Shown: positions 17,044 to 26,283 of the stretch, piece after piece
Layout: each line of letters starts with the position of its first letter
How positions within the stretch are numbered: the stretch's first letter is position 1
Origin: Tenuifilaceae bacterium CYCD
GTDB taxonomy: Bacteria; Bacteroidota; Bacteroidia; Bacteroidales; Tenuifilaceae
Length of the DNA stretch: 64,000 nt
Direction of reading: 5' to 3'
NCBI GenBank assembly: GCA_036322835.1
Contig: AP027304.1
Coordinates: 1,426,001 to 1,490,000, forward strand
Translations under genes and position numbers: made by a program
Notes under the pieces: model-generated
Databases searched by the model: none
The model's input: the letters and a program-made list of their open reading frames with translations, nothing else
What the model was told of the DNA's origin: nothing

Positions 17044-18363
17044 ATGAACTGGAATCAACTCCTTAATTCAAATAGATTTGGCGCTGAGATTTCGAATCAG
17101 GTAATGCCGGATCAAACTAGAACCGATTTTCAGCGCGATTACGATAGAATAATCTTCTCGTCGCCTTTTCGCCGATTACAGAATAAAACACAGGTATTTC
17201 CTTTGCCAGGTGTAATATTCGTGCATAACCGATTAACCCATAGCCTTGAGGTTTCTAGCGTTGGACGGTCGTTGGGAAATAAAGTATTAACATTGATCGA
17301 GGAAGATCTGAAAGAGGCTGAACGGATGGTTGTAAGCCAAATTCCAACGGTTGTATCGGCCGCCTGCTTGGCACACGATTTAGGAAATCCTCCGTTTGGC
17401 CATAGCGGCGAGGAGGCTATCCGAAAGTACTTTGCTGATAACGAAAATATTTATCGAAATTTAGTGGATGAGTGGGAGTGGAATGATTTAACCCGATTCG
17501 AGGGGAATGCTAATGCACTTCGATTGCTGACACACCAGTTTAATGGACGACGGGTTGGAGGATACAGGCTTAGCAATGCTGTTTTAGCATCGATCCTAAA
17601 GTATCCTTATCCATCAACATTGGGAAAAAAGAAGTATGGTTTTTTTAGGTCGGAGGCTTCTGTTTTCGAGAGTATTGTTGAGGCTACTGGATTGATTAAG
17701 AATTCTAATGGAGAGTTCTGCCGTCATCCTTTAGTTTATCTTGTTGAGGCTGCGGATGATATTTGTTACCAAATAATGGACATTGAGGATGCTCACAAGT
17801 TGGGAATTCTATCAACCGAAAAAACAATTGAATTATATAGAGTATTCTTTAATGACGACGCCTCTGGTAAAGCGAAATCAATAGATGCAACGCTGAATGA
17901 GGTGATAGACCCTAACGAACAGGTTGCGTACTTACGGGCAATAGTAATCAGTAAGTTGGTGGAAAACTGCTCACAGATTTTTGCAAGCAACTATCGTAGA
18001 ATAATGAGTGGAGAACCCATAAAACCACTCGTAGATAGTTTGTCTGGAGCATCGCAGGGTGCTATGGAAACTATTAAAAACTTGGCCATTAGCAAAGTCT
18101 ATAACCACAGAAAAGTTGTTGAGATTGAGATTGCCGGTTTTCAGATACTAAGTTCTTTGCTAGACATTTTCTGTCAAGCAGTTCTTAACCCTAAGTCAGG
18201 TCACTCAAAAAAAGTTATTCAGTTGATTCCTGAGCAATTTAATATAGATGGTTCTAACTACGAGAAAATTCTTTCGGTTCTAGATTTTGTATCTGGAATG
18301 ACAGACGTTTATGCGTTGGAAACATACCGATTAATTAAAGGAATAAATCTACCTGCACTTTAG
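17044..18363 (+). CDS. dgt: dGTPase / dNTP triphosphohydrolase
   Basis: A 439-residue HD-domain enzyme that splits dGTP (or other dNTPs) into the nucleoside and triphosphate, tuning the dNTP pool. The N-terminal signature RDYDRIIFSSPFRRLQNKTQ occupies residues 31-50. The HD metal ligands are H66 in NRLTHSLEV, H111-D112 in CLAHDLGNPPFGH, and a later aspartate in EAADDICYQIMDIEDA. Length fits the dGTPase type rather than the shorter YfbR type. The terminator just upstream means its promoter must lie inside or before the hairpin region, or in the receptor gene. It converges with the polyprenyl synthase gene, with only five bases between stops. Confidence 0.9.
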   Translation: MNWNQLLNSNRFGAEISNQVMPDQTRTDFQRDYDRIIFSSPFRRLQNKTQVFPLPGVIFVHNRLTHSLEVSSVGRSLGNKVLTLIEEDLKEAERMVVSQIPTVVSAACLAHDLGNPPFGHSGEEAIRKYFADNENIYRNLVDEWEWNDLTRFEGNANALRLLTHQFNGRRVGGYRLSNAVLASILKYPYPSTLGKKKYGFFRSEASVFESIVEATGLIKNSNGEFCRHPLVYLVEAADDICYQIMDIEDAHKLGILSTEKTIELYRVFFNDDASGKAKSIDATLNEVIDPNEQVAYLRAIVISKLVENCSQIFASNYRRIMSGEPIKPLVDSLSGASQGAMETIKNLAISKVYNHRKVVEIEIAGFQILSSLLDIFCQAVLNPKSGHSKKVIQLIPEQFNIDGSNYEKILSVLDFVSGMTDVYALETYRLIKGINLPAL

Positions 18364-18368
18364 GGTTA

Positions 18369-19337
18369 CTATTTTTTCCGCTCTACTACAAAGTTGGTTA
18401 GCAATTCCATCGATTTTCGGTACTCCGATTCAGGAAACAATTTTAGAATCTCAAGGGATTTATCCCGGAAGGAGTTCATCTGCTCTATTGTATAATCCAA
18501 ACCTCCATTTTTATTCACAAAATCAACTACTGCGGATATTGTGCTGCTTTTTTTGCTATTATGGCGAATAAGGTTGAGGATTCGTTTACTTTCTTTCGGT
18601 TCAGCAACCGATAACGAATGAATTAAAGGTAAGGTTAATTTTTTCTCCTTTATATCATTGCCCGTTGGTTTCCCAATTATCCCGCTAGGTTGATAATCGA
18701 ACAAATCGTCGCGGATTTGGAAGGCGATACCTAAATTGGTGCCAAATTCCTTCATTAACGCAACATTTTCCGCCGATGCTCCTGCCGATATTGCGCCGTT
18801 GGCGCAGCACGATGCAATTAGCGATGCTGTTTTTTTCTTAATTATTTCGTAGTATGTTTCTTCATCAATATTCATTTTTCTCGAGCGTTCAATTTGCAAC
18901 AATTCGCCTTCGCTCATATCCTTTACGGCCTCGCTCATAACTCGCAATAGTTCAAATTGATTATTTTCTATTGCCACAAGTAGACCGCGCGATAGGAGAT
19001 AGTCTCCAACAAGAACTGCAATTTTCGATCGCCAAATAGCATTTACCGAGAAGAATCCACGTCGCTCATATGCCTCGTCCACAACATCATCGTGAATTAG
19101 CGTGGCGGTGTGGAGCAACTCAATCATTCCTGCCCCCACGTATGTTTCATTGCCAATCTTCCCGTTAAGTCCCGCAGAAAGAAAAACAATCATTGGCCTT
19201 AACTGTTTCCCTTTTCGCCTAAAAATGTAGTTTGTAATCACATCAAGGAGCGAAACCTTTGTGCTCATGTGTTCCTTGAAGTAAGGTTCAAAGCGTTTTA
19301 GGTCTTCATCAATTGGCTGTTTAATTGAATCGAGCAT
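18369..19337 (-). CDS. Long-chain all-trans polyprenyl diphosphate synthase
   Basis: A 322-residue trans-isoprenyl diphosphate synthase that adds isopentenyl diphosphate units to an allylic primer, giving the side chain of menaquinone. The two aspartate-rich motifs are DDVVD at 83-87 and DDLFD at 210-214. RKGKQLRP (41-48) holds the pyrophosphate. The residue five before the first motif is alanine (A78), a small residue that permits a long product, as in octaprenyl synthases, and not a short farnesyl product. It is monocistronic, in convergent position to dgt and divergent from an ArsR regulator. Confidence 0.88.
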   Translation of the reverse strand: MLDSIKQPIDEDLKRFEPYFKEHMSTKVSLLDVITNYIFRRKGKQLRPMIVFLSAGLNGKIGNETYVGAGMIELLHTATLIHDDVVDEAYERRGFFSVNAIWRSKIAVLVGDYLLSRGLLVAIENNQFELLRVMSEAVKDMSEGELLQIERSRKMNIDEETYYEIIKKKTASLIASCCANGAISAGASAENVALMKEFGTNLGIAFQIRDDLFDYQPSGIIGKPTGNDIKEKKLTLPLIHSLSVAEPKESKRILNLIRHNSKKSSTISAVVDFVNKNGGLDYTIEQMNSFRDKSLEILKLFPESEYRKSMELLTNFVVERKK

Positions 19338-19476
19338 CAGGGTTTAGGTTTATCAAATTTTAAAGCAAAATAACCATAATTTTTCGAAAACTTAAGATCA
19401 ACAAATTCTAATTACAAATTGTTTTAAATCAAACCAAAAAATATATTGTCGACACCCAGACAAAATAAATTATTAA

Positions 19477-19484
19477 TATATTTG
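19477..19484 (+). promoter_or_regulatory. -7 promoter element of the ArsR-family gene
   Basis: TATATTTG fits TAnnTTTG 38 bases before the ATG at 19522. Just upstream, TTGTC (19446-19450) and GACAA (19459-19463) form a small inverted repeat that could be an operator, possibly for autoregulation. Confidence 0.4.
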
Positions 19485-19521
19485 CATGCATTAAATATTT
19501 TCTGATTAACACGTAGTTATA

Positions 19522-19821
19522 ATGGTACAGATTAAAGAGTTGAAAATTGAACAGCTGGAGCAAGCGGCTAATATGCTTAAAGCTATTGCTCATCCAATGA
19601 GAATTGCAATTATAAGTTTGCTAGAAGATAGTAAGAAACTAACAGTAACGGAGATTCACGAAACGCTTAAAATAGAGCAATCTACCGCATCGCATCACTT
19701 GGGAATTCTTAAGGATAAGGGAGTACTTTCCTGCAAGCGTGATGGAAAAAATACGTACTACTTTTTGCGAAATGAGAATTTAGGGAAGATTCTTGATTGT
19801 GTGGGCCGTTGCGCTGTGTAG
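19522..19821 (+). CDS. ArsR/SmtB-family winged-helix transcriptional regulator
   Basis: A 99-residue DNA-binding protein. HPMRIAIISLL near residue 27 is the usual ArsR opening helix; LTVTEIHETLKIEQSTASHHLGIL is the helix-turn-helix with the recognition helix STASHHL; KRDGKNTYYFL is the wing. The metal site ELCVCDL of ArsR/CadC is absent from the helix-turn-helix. A pair of cysteines closes the protein (DCVGRCAV), which could form a C-terminal metal or redox site. No typical target gene, such as a metal pump or arsenite carrier, is adjacent; cvpA follows after 24 bases and may be co-transcribed. Confidence 0.85.
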   Translation: MVQIKELKIEQLEQAANMLKAIAHPMRIAIISLLEDSKKLTVTEIHETLKIEQSTASHHLGILKDKGVLSCKRDGKNTYYFLRNENLGKILDCVGRCAV

Positions 19822-19845
19822 CGTTCAAAAACAATCTTTTTGTCG

Positions 19846-20376
19846 ATGTATATTGTAGATATTATTCTTGTTGGTCTTCTAATTCTTGGTGCGGTAAGAG
19901 GTTTCACCAAGGGGCTGATTGCTCAACTTTTTTCGTTGGCAGCCCTGTTGCTTGGAGTTTGGGGAGCAATTCGCTTTTCGGATTATACGGCAACTTTTTT
20001 GATAGAAAAATTTCATCTTAGCAACCAATACATAGCGTTGATTGCATTTGCTATAACCTTTACGCTGATTGTTATTGCAGTTCATTTTTTGGGAAAGTTA
20101 ATCGAAGGTTTTTTTGACTTAACTGTTTTGGGAGTAGTAAATAAGGTATCAGGGCTTGTTTTCGGCTTTATAAAGTATGCTTTCATTCTCAGCATACTAA
20201 TTGTTATAGCCGAAAAGGTAAATGTTCGAATGAAATTATACTCCAAAGAAACGATGGAGAAATCATATGTTTATAGGCCATTATCTAAATTAGCCCCCGC
20301 GGTATTTCCGTATTTACATTTTGAATCGATTAGAGATTCTTTCAGAGAACAGTTCAACCCGGATAGTAAGGAATAA
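19846..20376 (+). CDS. CvpA family membrane protein
   Basis: A 176-residue inner-membrane protein with four hydrophobic segments. MYIVDIILVGLLILGAVRGFTKG is the standard CvpA opening, with the conserved RGFTKGL after helix one. CvpA is needed for colicin V production in Escherichia coli and is linked to envelope stress and purine genes; its molecular role is unclear. I place the start at the ATG at 19846; a TTG two codons earlier keeps the frame open but is less likely. The gene follows the ArsR regulator by 24 bases. Confidence 0.85.
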   Translation: MYIVDIILVGLLILGAVRGFTKGLIAQLFSLAALLLGVWGAIRFSDYTATFLIEKFHLSNQYIALIAFAITFTLIVIAVHFLGKLIEGFFDLTVLGVVNKVSGLVFGFIKYAFILSILIVIAEKVNVRMKLYSKETMEKSYVYRPLSKLAPAVFPYLHFESIRDSFREQFNPDSKE

Positions 20377-20432
20377 TCATTTTTAGCCAAATTTATTCTA
20401 AAACCTTATGGCATAATAAGGTTGAAAACTCA

Positions 20433-20440
20433 TATCTTTG
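20433..20440 (+). promoter_or_regulatory. -7 promoter element of tyrS
   Basis: TATCTTTG fits TAnnTTTG 46 bases before the tyrS ATG at 20487. No strong TTTG at -33. I see no T-box-like leader in the 110 bases between cvpA and tyrS. Confidence 0.45.
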
Positions 20441-20486
20441 GGGCTACAAAAAATAATATAGAAGGTTTAAATAATTGTTACTAGCA

Positions 20487-21779
20487 ATGAATTTTATTGA
20501 GGAACTTAAATGGCGAGGTATGATTCACGATATCATGCCTGGAACAGAGGAACAATTAGCAAAAGAAATGACCACTGCTTATGTTGGAATAGATCCAACA
20601 GCAGACTCTTTACATATTGGCCACCTGGTATCGGTAATGATGCTTATCCATTTCCAGCGATGTGGTCACAGACCGGTTGTACTTGTTGGTGGCGCAACTG
20701 GAATGATTGGCGATCCATCCGGAAAATCGCAGGAAAGGAATCTCCTGGATGAATCAACTTTACGTCACAACCAGGAGTGTTTGAAGAATCAGCTGTCGCA
20801 TTTCCTCGATTTTGAGTCGAAGGAAGCTAACGCTGCCGTTATGGTAAACAATTACGATTGGATGAAGGAATTCTCATTCCTATCTTTTATTCGTGATATT
20901 GGCAAGCATATCACCGTAAATTACATGATGAGTAAGGATTCGGTAAAAAAGAGGCTTAGCGCTGAATCGTCTTCTGGGATGTCGTTCACAGAGTTTACCT
21001 ACCAACTGGTTCAGGGAACCGATTTTCTACATCTATACCAAGCATTGGGCTGTAAGTTGCAAATGGGTGGATCGGATCAATGGGGAAACATTACCACAGG
21101 AACTGAATTAATCCGCAGGAAATTGGGAGGCGAAGCATTTGCGTTAACTTGTCCGCTTATAACTAAGGCCGATGGAGGAAAATTTGGCAAAACTGAGCAG
21201 GGAAATGTATGGCTGGATAAGAAACTAACATCGCCTTATAAGTTTTACCAGTTCTGGTTGAATACTTCTGATGAGGATGCCGAGAAGTACATCAAGATCT
21301 TTACTATGCTATCGCGGGGCGAGATTGAGAAACTTATTGAGGACCATAGGCCAGCACCGCATGAACGTAGGTTGCAGAAAAAATTAGCTCGCGAAATAAC
21401 TGTTATGGTTCACTCCGAGGATGATTATAACGCTGCCGTTGAAGCATCTGAAATGCTTTTTGGTAATGCTACAACCGATTCCCTTAAACGCCTTGATGAG
21501 GAAACGTTCCTGTCGGTTTTTGAGGGTGTTCCAACCTTTGAGGTTGATAAAAGTATGCTCAATGCAGGCGTTTCGCTGTCATCATTAACCGTTGAACATT
21601 CTAAGGTATTCCCATCAAAAGGTGAATTGCGCCGCTTGGTTCAGGGTGGTGGTTTAAGCATCAACAAGGAGAAGGTTAACAATCCCGATGAGGTAATAAC
21701 GTCAGAGCATTTGATTAACGGAAAGTACCTGCTTATTCAGAAAGGCAAAAAAAGTTATAACATTATACTAGCAGTATAA
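20487..21779 (+). CDS. tyrS: Tyrosyl-tRNA synthetase
   Basis: A 430-residue class I synthetase that charges tRNA-Tyr. The HIGH motif is HIGHL at 43-47. The KMSKS equivalent is KFGKT at 232-236, as in bacterial TyrRS (KFGKS/T). The tyrosine pocket is seen in [13 protein letters not shown] and GGSDQWGNI. The C-terminal S4-like RNA-binding domain is intact ([18 protein letters not shown]). The start is taken as the ATG at 20487; the frame is open four codons further to a TTG at 20475, but [11 protein letters not shown] is the family-typical beginning. Confidence 0.96.
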   Translation: MNFIEELKWRGMIHDIMPGTEEQLAKEMTTAYVGIDPTADSLHIGHLVSVMMLIHFQRCGHRPVVLVGGATGMIGDPSGKSQERNLLDESTLRHNQECLKNQLSHFLDFESKEANAAVMVNNYDWMKEFSFLSFIRDIGKHITVNYMMSKDSVKKRLSAESSSGMSFTEFTYQLVQGTDFLHLYQALGCKLQMGGSDQWGNITTGTELIRRKLGGEAFALTCPLITKADGGKFGKTEQGNVWLDKKLTSPYKFYQFWLNTSDEDAEKYIKIFTMLSRGEIEKLIEDHRPAPHERRLQKKLAREITVMVHSEDDYNAAVEASEMLFGNATTDSLKRLDEETFLSVFEGVPTFEVDKSMLNAGVSLSSLTVEHSKVFPSKGELRRLVQGGGLSINKEKVNNPDEVITSEHLINGKYLLIQKGKKSYNIILAV

Positions 21780-21796
21780 ATAATACGTTATAGTAG

Positions 21797-21822
21797 AACC
21801 CTCTCGTATGAGAGGTTTTTTA
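21797..21822 (+). terminator. Rho-independent terminator of tyrS
   Basis: A short perfect stem CCTCTC/GAGAGG (21800-21805 with 21810-21815) with loop GTAT is extended by A-T pairs and followed by a T6 run, ending just before the Wzz-like gene at 21842. Confidence 0.75.
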
Positions 21823-21841
21823 ATCTATTCCAGCATAGAAT

Positions 21842-22852
21842 ATGGACGAGAACAAAAACTTTGAGTTGAACTCTACCGCCTTGCTACGATCTTTATGGTC
21901 GTACCGAAAAATTATACTTATAGTTGGTGTGGTGGCTTTTATTGTATCAGCATTAGCAGCTTTTTTAATTACTCCTAAGTTTAAAGCCACTGCAATTATA
22001 TATCCACCGGTAGCAAATCAGGCATCAAAGGAACTTATCACAGAGAACAAACAGGAGGGGTTAACTGTTTTCGGGGAAACAGAGGAGGCCGAGCAGTTTC
22101 TTCAGATACTATCATCCCGAACGCTGAAGGATTCCGTAATTGCCCGGTTGAACCTAATGGATCACTGGGATATTAAGCCATCGAATATACATAAGATGCA
22201 CGAGGTGTACTCCAAGTTCGATCAGAATATAAGAACTAAGCCAACTCAGTACCAGAGCGTAATAATAGAAGTGATGGATAGCGATCCAGAGATGGCTGCA
22301 AGAATTGCCAATGCGGTGGTAGATATTTCCGATACATTAATGCGATCGGCAAAATCGCAAGTAGCAAAGAAAGCGCTTGCGGCGCTTGAGGAACAGTACA
22401 ATAAGGGCTTAGAGGAGATGAAAACAGCCGAAGATTCTTTGACATTTGTAATGCAACAAGGAGTCGTTCACCTAAAAAAGCAAACCGAACAGTACTACAA
22501 GGATTACACAAAAGCACTATTAACCAACGATAAGAAAGCCATCGGTATTTTGGAGAAACAGATAAAGCCATTGCAGGAATACGGTAGTCGTTATGAGCGC
22601 TATAGAAACGAAGTACAGGATATGGCATTGCAGCTCACCGAACTTAAGCTTAGCCTTAAGGTGCTAAGGGTTGAGGCCGAACAGTCGATACCGAGCCAAT
22701 TTGTGATTGATAGAGCTGTTGCTCCCGATAAAAAGGCTTACCCAAAACGCTCAATCGTTATTGTTTTATCTACTTTATCTGCACTTTTCTTTGCTGTTTT
22801 TGCAATTGTAGTTGCAGAGTTCATTAAACATTCTGCCGCTAGTGCAAGGTAG
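21842..22852 (+). CDS. Wzz-type polysaccharide chain-length regulator
   Basis: A 336-residue polysaccharide co-polymerase. Two membrane helices at about 24-44 and 305-328 flank a large helical periplasmic domain, the Wzz design. LLRSLWSYRKIIL precedes helix one, and KFKATAIIYPP is the usual Wzz start of the periplasmic part. A proline-rich piece (DKKAYPKRS) leads into helix two. No tyrosine-kinase domain is fused. It lies 17 bases before an O-antigen polymerase/ligase gene, so the pair likely sets length and polymerises one surface polysaccharide; no glycosyltransferases are in the window. Confidence 0.85.
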   Translation: MDENKNFELNSTALLRSLWSYRKIILIVGVVAFIVSALAAFLITPKFKATAIIYPPVANQASKELITENKQEGLTVFGETEEAEQFLQILSSRTLKDSVIARLNLMDHWDIKPSNIHKMHEVYSKFDQNIRTKPTQYQSVIIEVMDSDPEMAARIANAVVDISDTLMRSAKSQVAKKALAALEEQYNKGLEEMKTAEDSLTFVMQQGVVHLKKQTEQYYKDYTKALLTNDKKAIGILEKQIKPLQEYGSRYERYRNEVQDMALQLTELKLSLKVLRVEAEQSIPSQFVIDRAVAPDKKAYPKRSIVIVLSTLSALFFAVFAIVVAEFIKHSAASAR

Positions 22853-22869
22853 GCTAGGAGTACTTTTAA

Positions 22870-24357
22870 ATGATAGATTGGCTTCGTAATAGAATAGATG
22901 GTAAATCCTATAGCATTTTTGTTTTAGGAATTTCGCTGCTGTTTGTTGCTGTTAACTCTGTGCTGATCAGTAAAGATATTCTTACGCTAAATCTTATACC
23001 CTTTGCTTTAGCGGTATTGCTATTGATACTATTTGCCCCAGAAAAGACCTTTTTCCTGCTAGTTTTGTTTGTTCCTCTTTCTGTTCCTTTAAGTGAATTT
23101 ATTCCTGGATTAGATTTTGATTTTTGGTTTCCTACGGAACCTATTTTAGTAGCGCTCCTGGCTCTAACAATCTTGAAATCCTTACACGATAGGTTTTTCA
23201 ATCGGGATCTTATTGCCCATCCAATTTTTTGGGCATTACTTTTTTACTTGGGTTGGCTGATTATAGCAACAGTCTCTAGCGAAATGCCAGTTGTATCGAT
23301 AAAATATGTTCTAGTTCGATTCTGGTTTATTACAGTGTTTTTTTACCTGTCATATTTATTTTTCCGCAGATCAGAAAAAAACTTTAGGCGATATTTTTCA
23401 TTATTTTTAATTGGGTTGTCGGTTGTTGTGCTGATCAGTTTAAGTAAGCAAATCGGCCGAGGACTATTCGATAAGTTTGCGGCTCATGGATCGTGTAATC
23501 CATTTTTTACAGATCACACTTCGTATGGGGCTGCATTGGCCTTTGTAATCCCTGTTATACTGGGTTTTTTCGCTACGGCGAAATCGCGTAAAGCGAAGGT
23601 GGGATTATTAGTAGTCACAGTGTTCTTTTTAGGTGCGTTAATACTTTCATACTCACGAGCCGCATGGCTGAGTCTTATTGTGGCAGCAGGAGTTTGGTTA
23701 CTCTGGTTTTTAAGGATTCGGCTCAGAACAATATTTCTTGTTTCGATAATTTCAACAGTTTCTATTTTAGTATTTCAGGAAGAGATTGGAAGATGGCTCA
23801 ATAGTAACCAAACCGCATCGAGTGGTGATCTTAGACAGCATTTCAGGTCGGTTACAAACATAAAAACGGATGATTCGAATGTTGAACGGATAAACCGTTG
23901 GACTTCTGCAATTAGAATGTTCCGTGAGCGTCCAATCTTTGGATGGGGTCCGGGAACATACATGTTTCAGTATGCCCCATTTCAGGCATCGTACCTAAAA
24001 ACATTGGAGAGTTCCAATTTAGGGAAAAAGGGTAATGCGCATAGTGAGTATTTGGGCTTGTTGGCCGAGGCTGGTGTTATTGCTCCAATAGGTTATATTC
24101 TAATATTGATCATAGTTTTATATAGAGGCTTTATTGTTTCAACCCGAAGTCCAATTCGCGATGATAGAATTATGGTGGTAAGTGTTTTAATTGGCCTTTT
24201 TACCTATGTTGTACATGGTACAATGAACAATTTCTTAGATATGGATAAAATTGCGGCAATCTTTTGGGGGAGCATAGCCCTTATTATTGCTATGGATATA
24301 AAATATAGGAATTACTTGAATTCGAATCCTAATATTGAGATATCATCGAAAATTTGA
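22870..24357 (+). CDS. O-antigen polymerase/ligase family membrane protein (Wzy/WaaL-like)
   Basis: A 495-residue protein with about ten to twelve membrane helices and one larger outer loop (about residues 300-390) that contains RPIFGWGPGTYMFQY and NAHSEYLGLLAEAGVIAP. These two stretches are the hallmark of the Wzy_C/O-antigen ligase family, with the histidine and arginines thought to act in glycan transfer. It may polymerise or ligate a polysaccharide whose length is set by the Wzz-like neighbour. Its last 46 bases overlap the 3' end of the convergent phosphatase gene at 24312, an unusual tail-to-tail arrangement. Confidence 0.85.
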   Translation: MIDWLRNRIDGKSYSIFVLGISLLFVAVNSVLISKDILTLNLIPFALAVLLLILFAPEKTFFLLVLFVPLSVPLSEFIPGLDFDFWFPTEPILVALLALTILKSLHDRFFNRDLIAHPIFWALLFYLGWLIIATVSSEMPVVSIKYVLVRFWFITVFFYLSYLFFRRSEKNFRRYFSLFLIGLSVVVLISLSKQIGRGLFDKFAAHGSCNPFFTDHTSYGAALAFVIPVILGFFATAKSRKAKVGLLVVTVFFLGALILSYSRAAWLSLIVAAGVWLLWFLRIRLRTIFLVSIISTVSILVFQEEIGRWLNSNQTASSGDLRQHFRSVTNIKTDDSNVERINRWTSAIRMFRERPIFGWGPGTYMFQYAPFQASYLKTLESSNLGKKGNAHSEYLGLLAEAGVIAPIGYILILIIVLYRGFIVSTRSPIRDDRIMVVSVLIGLFTYVVHGTMNNFLDMDKIAAIFWGSIALIIAMDIKYRNYLNSNPNIEISSKI

Positions 24358-25547
24358 GAGTCGGCTTTGCCATTACCTCCTCTTGCCTCGGCAATCTTTT
24401 TAATGCTTTCGTCAATTGAGTCAGCAGTAACAATATAATCTTCAAGTATTCTTGTGTTGTATTCTACCTTGTCATCTTTTATACTTTCAACCAGACCATC
24501 CGTATAGCATATAAGTTTAGTGGGTTGATTTATTATGATTGAGCCAAGGTTCATAACCGGAATTTCATCGAGCATTCCTAATCCAACACAACCTGTTGTT
24601 AAAAAGTTTATCTGCTTGGAAGACTTGTTGAATAGCACCGGGGGGTTATGGCCAGCGTTAACGTATTCCAAGTGGCGCTTTTCTACATTATATCGACCAA
24701 CAAACATTGTAATAAACTTTTCTCCCTTAGCAGTGGTCATTACTCGCTCATTGAGTTTCTCAATAAGAGTTGTTAGTGGAATTTCGGCGGAGAAAAGAGC
24801 CCGAAGGTTTGCCTGAAAATTTGACATCAGTAGAGCCGCAGAGATACCCTTGCCAGATACATCGGCAATGCAGAATCCCAATTCGCTGTCACTTAAATGA
24901 ATTACATCGTAGTAGTCGCCGCCAACTTCATAATGAGGGTTGTAGTACGATGCAATGTTTATGTCTGTGTATTTGGGCATACTTTCGGGGGATGGAATAA
25001 GCATGCTTTGCATTTTTGATGCAAGTTCCAACTCCTTACGCATGGCTTCTTGTCGCAAACTTTTATGGAATAATCTTAAGTTCTCAATCGCAACAAATAT
25101 TATTATTGAGAGGGTTTGCACAAAGTTTAGATGTCGGATTGTTGCGCTAACACCCTTTTCGTACTCATTGGTATCGCCAATCAGAACATAGCCGACTGGT
25201 GCATTATTTTGAATCACAGGGATTATAATATCAAGTTCAAGAAGAGCCGGATTTTCTGCTGCGCCCACAAAGGTTATTTCCTGGAAAGGAAGCAAATCGC
25301 GTTCAACAACTATTTGCTCTACTGTTTTTTCCGGACAATTACTATTCAAAAGTAGTTCCCACGAACTTTCTTCCTTTTTAAATAGTAAAATTCTATCGAT
25401 GCCCAAATCGTCGTTAAGGATAACTCTAAACCGATCGAGGATCTCCTCGGTTTTTAGTTCTGCGCTAATGGCTTGCGCCATGCCCAACAGTGCATTTAGT
25501 TTAAAGGTACTTAACTTAAGACGATTTTGCGAAGCAGCTATAGACAT
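24312..25547 (-). CDS. GAF-domain PP2C (SpoIIE/RsbU-type) serine phosphatase
   Basis: A 411-residue cytoplasmic protein with an N-terminal GAF domain (about 20-170), a short linker helix and a C-terminal SpoIIE-type PP2C domain (about 200-411). Metal-binding residues are seen in EVGGDYYDV, CIADVSGKG, CYTDGLVES and DDISILGF. Such phosphatases usually act on anti-sigma-factor antagonists in partner-switching systems, but no STAS or anti-sigma gene is in this window. Its 3' end overlaps the polysaccharide polymerase gene by 46 bases. A second PP2C protein lies at 60421-62730. Confidence 0.88.
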   Translation of the reverse strand: MSIAASQNRLKLSTFKLNALLGMAQAISAELKTEEILDRFRVILNDDLGIDRILLFKKEESSWELLLNSNCPEKTVEQIVVERDLLPFQEITFVGAAENPALLELDIIIPVIQNNAPVGYVLIGDTNEYEKGVSATIRHLNFVQTLSIIIFVAIENLRLFHKSLRQEAMRKELELASKMQSMLIPSPESMPKYTDINIASYYNPHYEVGGDYYDVIHLSDSELGFCIADVSGKGISAALLMSNFQANLRALFSAEIPLTTLIEKLNERVMTTAKGEKFITMFVGRYNVEKRHLEYVNAGHNPPVLFNKSSKQINFLTTGCVGLGMLDEIPVMNLGSIIINQPTKLICYTDGLVESIKDDKVEYNTRILEDYIVTADSIDESIKKIAEARGGNGKADSQIFDDISILGFEFK

Positions 25548-25565
25548 GTCTCGGACTGTTACAAT

Positions 25566-25605
25566 TTAAAAAATTAACTTACTCCAAAAGAGGAATAAGT
25601 TAATT
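25566..25605 (-). terminator. Terminator of efp (minus strand)
   Basis: A 14-bp stem with one G-U pair (25572-25585 with 25592-25605) and a six-base loop is followed on the minus strand by TTTTAAA. It lies between the efp stop and the phosphatase start, so it would end efp transcripts. Confidence 0.65.
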
Positions 25606-25623
25606 AAAAATAATGGGGAATGC

Positions 25624-25637
25624 AACACAATTGTGTT
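25624..25637. repeat. Perfect 14-bp palindrome
   Basis: AACACAATTGTGTT reads the same on both strands. It lies between efp and the GAF-PP2C gene, 77 bases before the phosphatase start, and could be an operator for that gene. No promoter consensus overlaps it, so its role is only a suggestion. Confidence 0.3.
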
Positions 25638-25662
25638 AAAGTTCCAAACTTGCGTTTTGAAA

Positions 25663-26229
25663 CTATTTTATTCGCTCGTGATACTCACGTGTTCTGGTAT
25701 CAACTTTAATTCTATCGCCAATGTTTATGAATAAAGGAACTTGAATGGTTGCTCCGGTTTCAACGGTAGCCGCTTTAAGTGCTGTTGACGAGGCAGTGTC
25801 ACCTTTTAAACCAGGTTCGGTATAGGTAATTTCCATTTCAACAAAAGGTGGAAGTTCGCAGGTTAGAATGTTTTCCTTTTCGGCGTCAACCATCATTTCT
25901 ACATATTGTCCTTCCTTGAGTAGGTCGTTGTTTTCAATTAAATCGCCATCGAGGCTAACCTGCTCAAAGGTTTCTTGATGCATAAAATGATGTCCTAAAT
26001 CATCCTTGTAAAGGAATTGATAAGGTCTGCGTTCAACTCTAACGGTATCAATCTTTACCCCGGAATTAAAAGTATTCTCGATAACCTTACCTGTTTCTAA
26101 ACTTTTGAGTTTTGTACGAACAAACGCGCCCCCTTTTCCTGGTTTAACATGTTGAAACTGCACTATAGTATATATCTTCCCGTTAAATATAATGCACATT
26201 CCGTTCTTAAAATCTGCAGTAGTTGCCAT
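25663..26229 (-). CDS. efp: Translation elongation factor P
   Basis: A 188-residue three-domain factor that binds between the P and E sites of the ribosome and relieves stalling at consecutive prolines. The tip loop reads [10 protein letters not shown], with lysine K32 at the position that carries beta-lysine in E. coli or aminopentanol in Bacillus; this is the Lys-type, not the Arg-type rhamnosylated by EarP. The C-terminal OB domain ends [18 protein letters not shown], the usual EF-P signature. No modification gene (epmA, epmB) is adjacent. Confidence 0.96.
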   Translation of the reverse strand: MATTADFKNGMCIIFNGKIYTIVQFQHVKPGKGGAFVRTKLKSLETGKVIENTFNSGVKIDTVRVERRPYQFLYKDDLGHHFMHQETFEQVSLDGDLIENNDLLKEGQYVEMMVDAEKENILTCELPPFVEMEITYTEPGLKGDTASSTALKAATVETGATIQVPLFINIGDRIKVDTRTREYHERIK

Positions 26230-26254
26230 AATTGAATTGTTAACTAATTTTTTG

Positions 26255-26283
26255 CAAAAATAGTAAAACGTTAATAATTCAAA
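26255..26283 (-). promoter_or_regulatory. Promoter of efp
   Basis: On the minus strand TTTG (26283-26280) is followed after 17 bases by TATTTTTG (26262-26255), a match to TTTG...TAnnTTTG with slightly short spacing. It lies 26 bases upstream of the efp ATG. The rest of the 304-base gap up to 26533 is AT-rich and shows no gene. Confidence 0.5.

Noticed and set aside
19801-19845. TTG start for cvpA at 19840
   Set aside because: The ATG at 19846 gives the family-typical beginning; TTG would add only two residues.
22236-22628. 130-codon antisense frame inside the Wzz-like gene
   Set aside because: Low-complexity Leu/Ser/Pro-rich translation, typical of a shadow frame of a helical protein gene.
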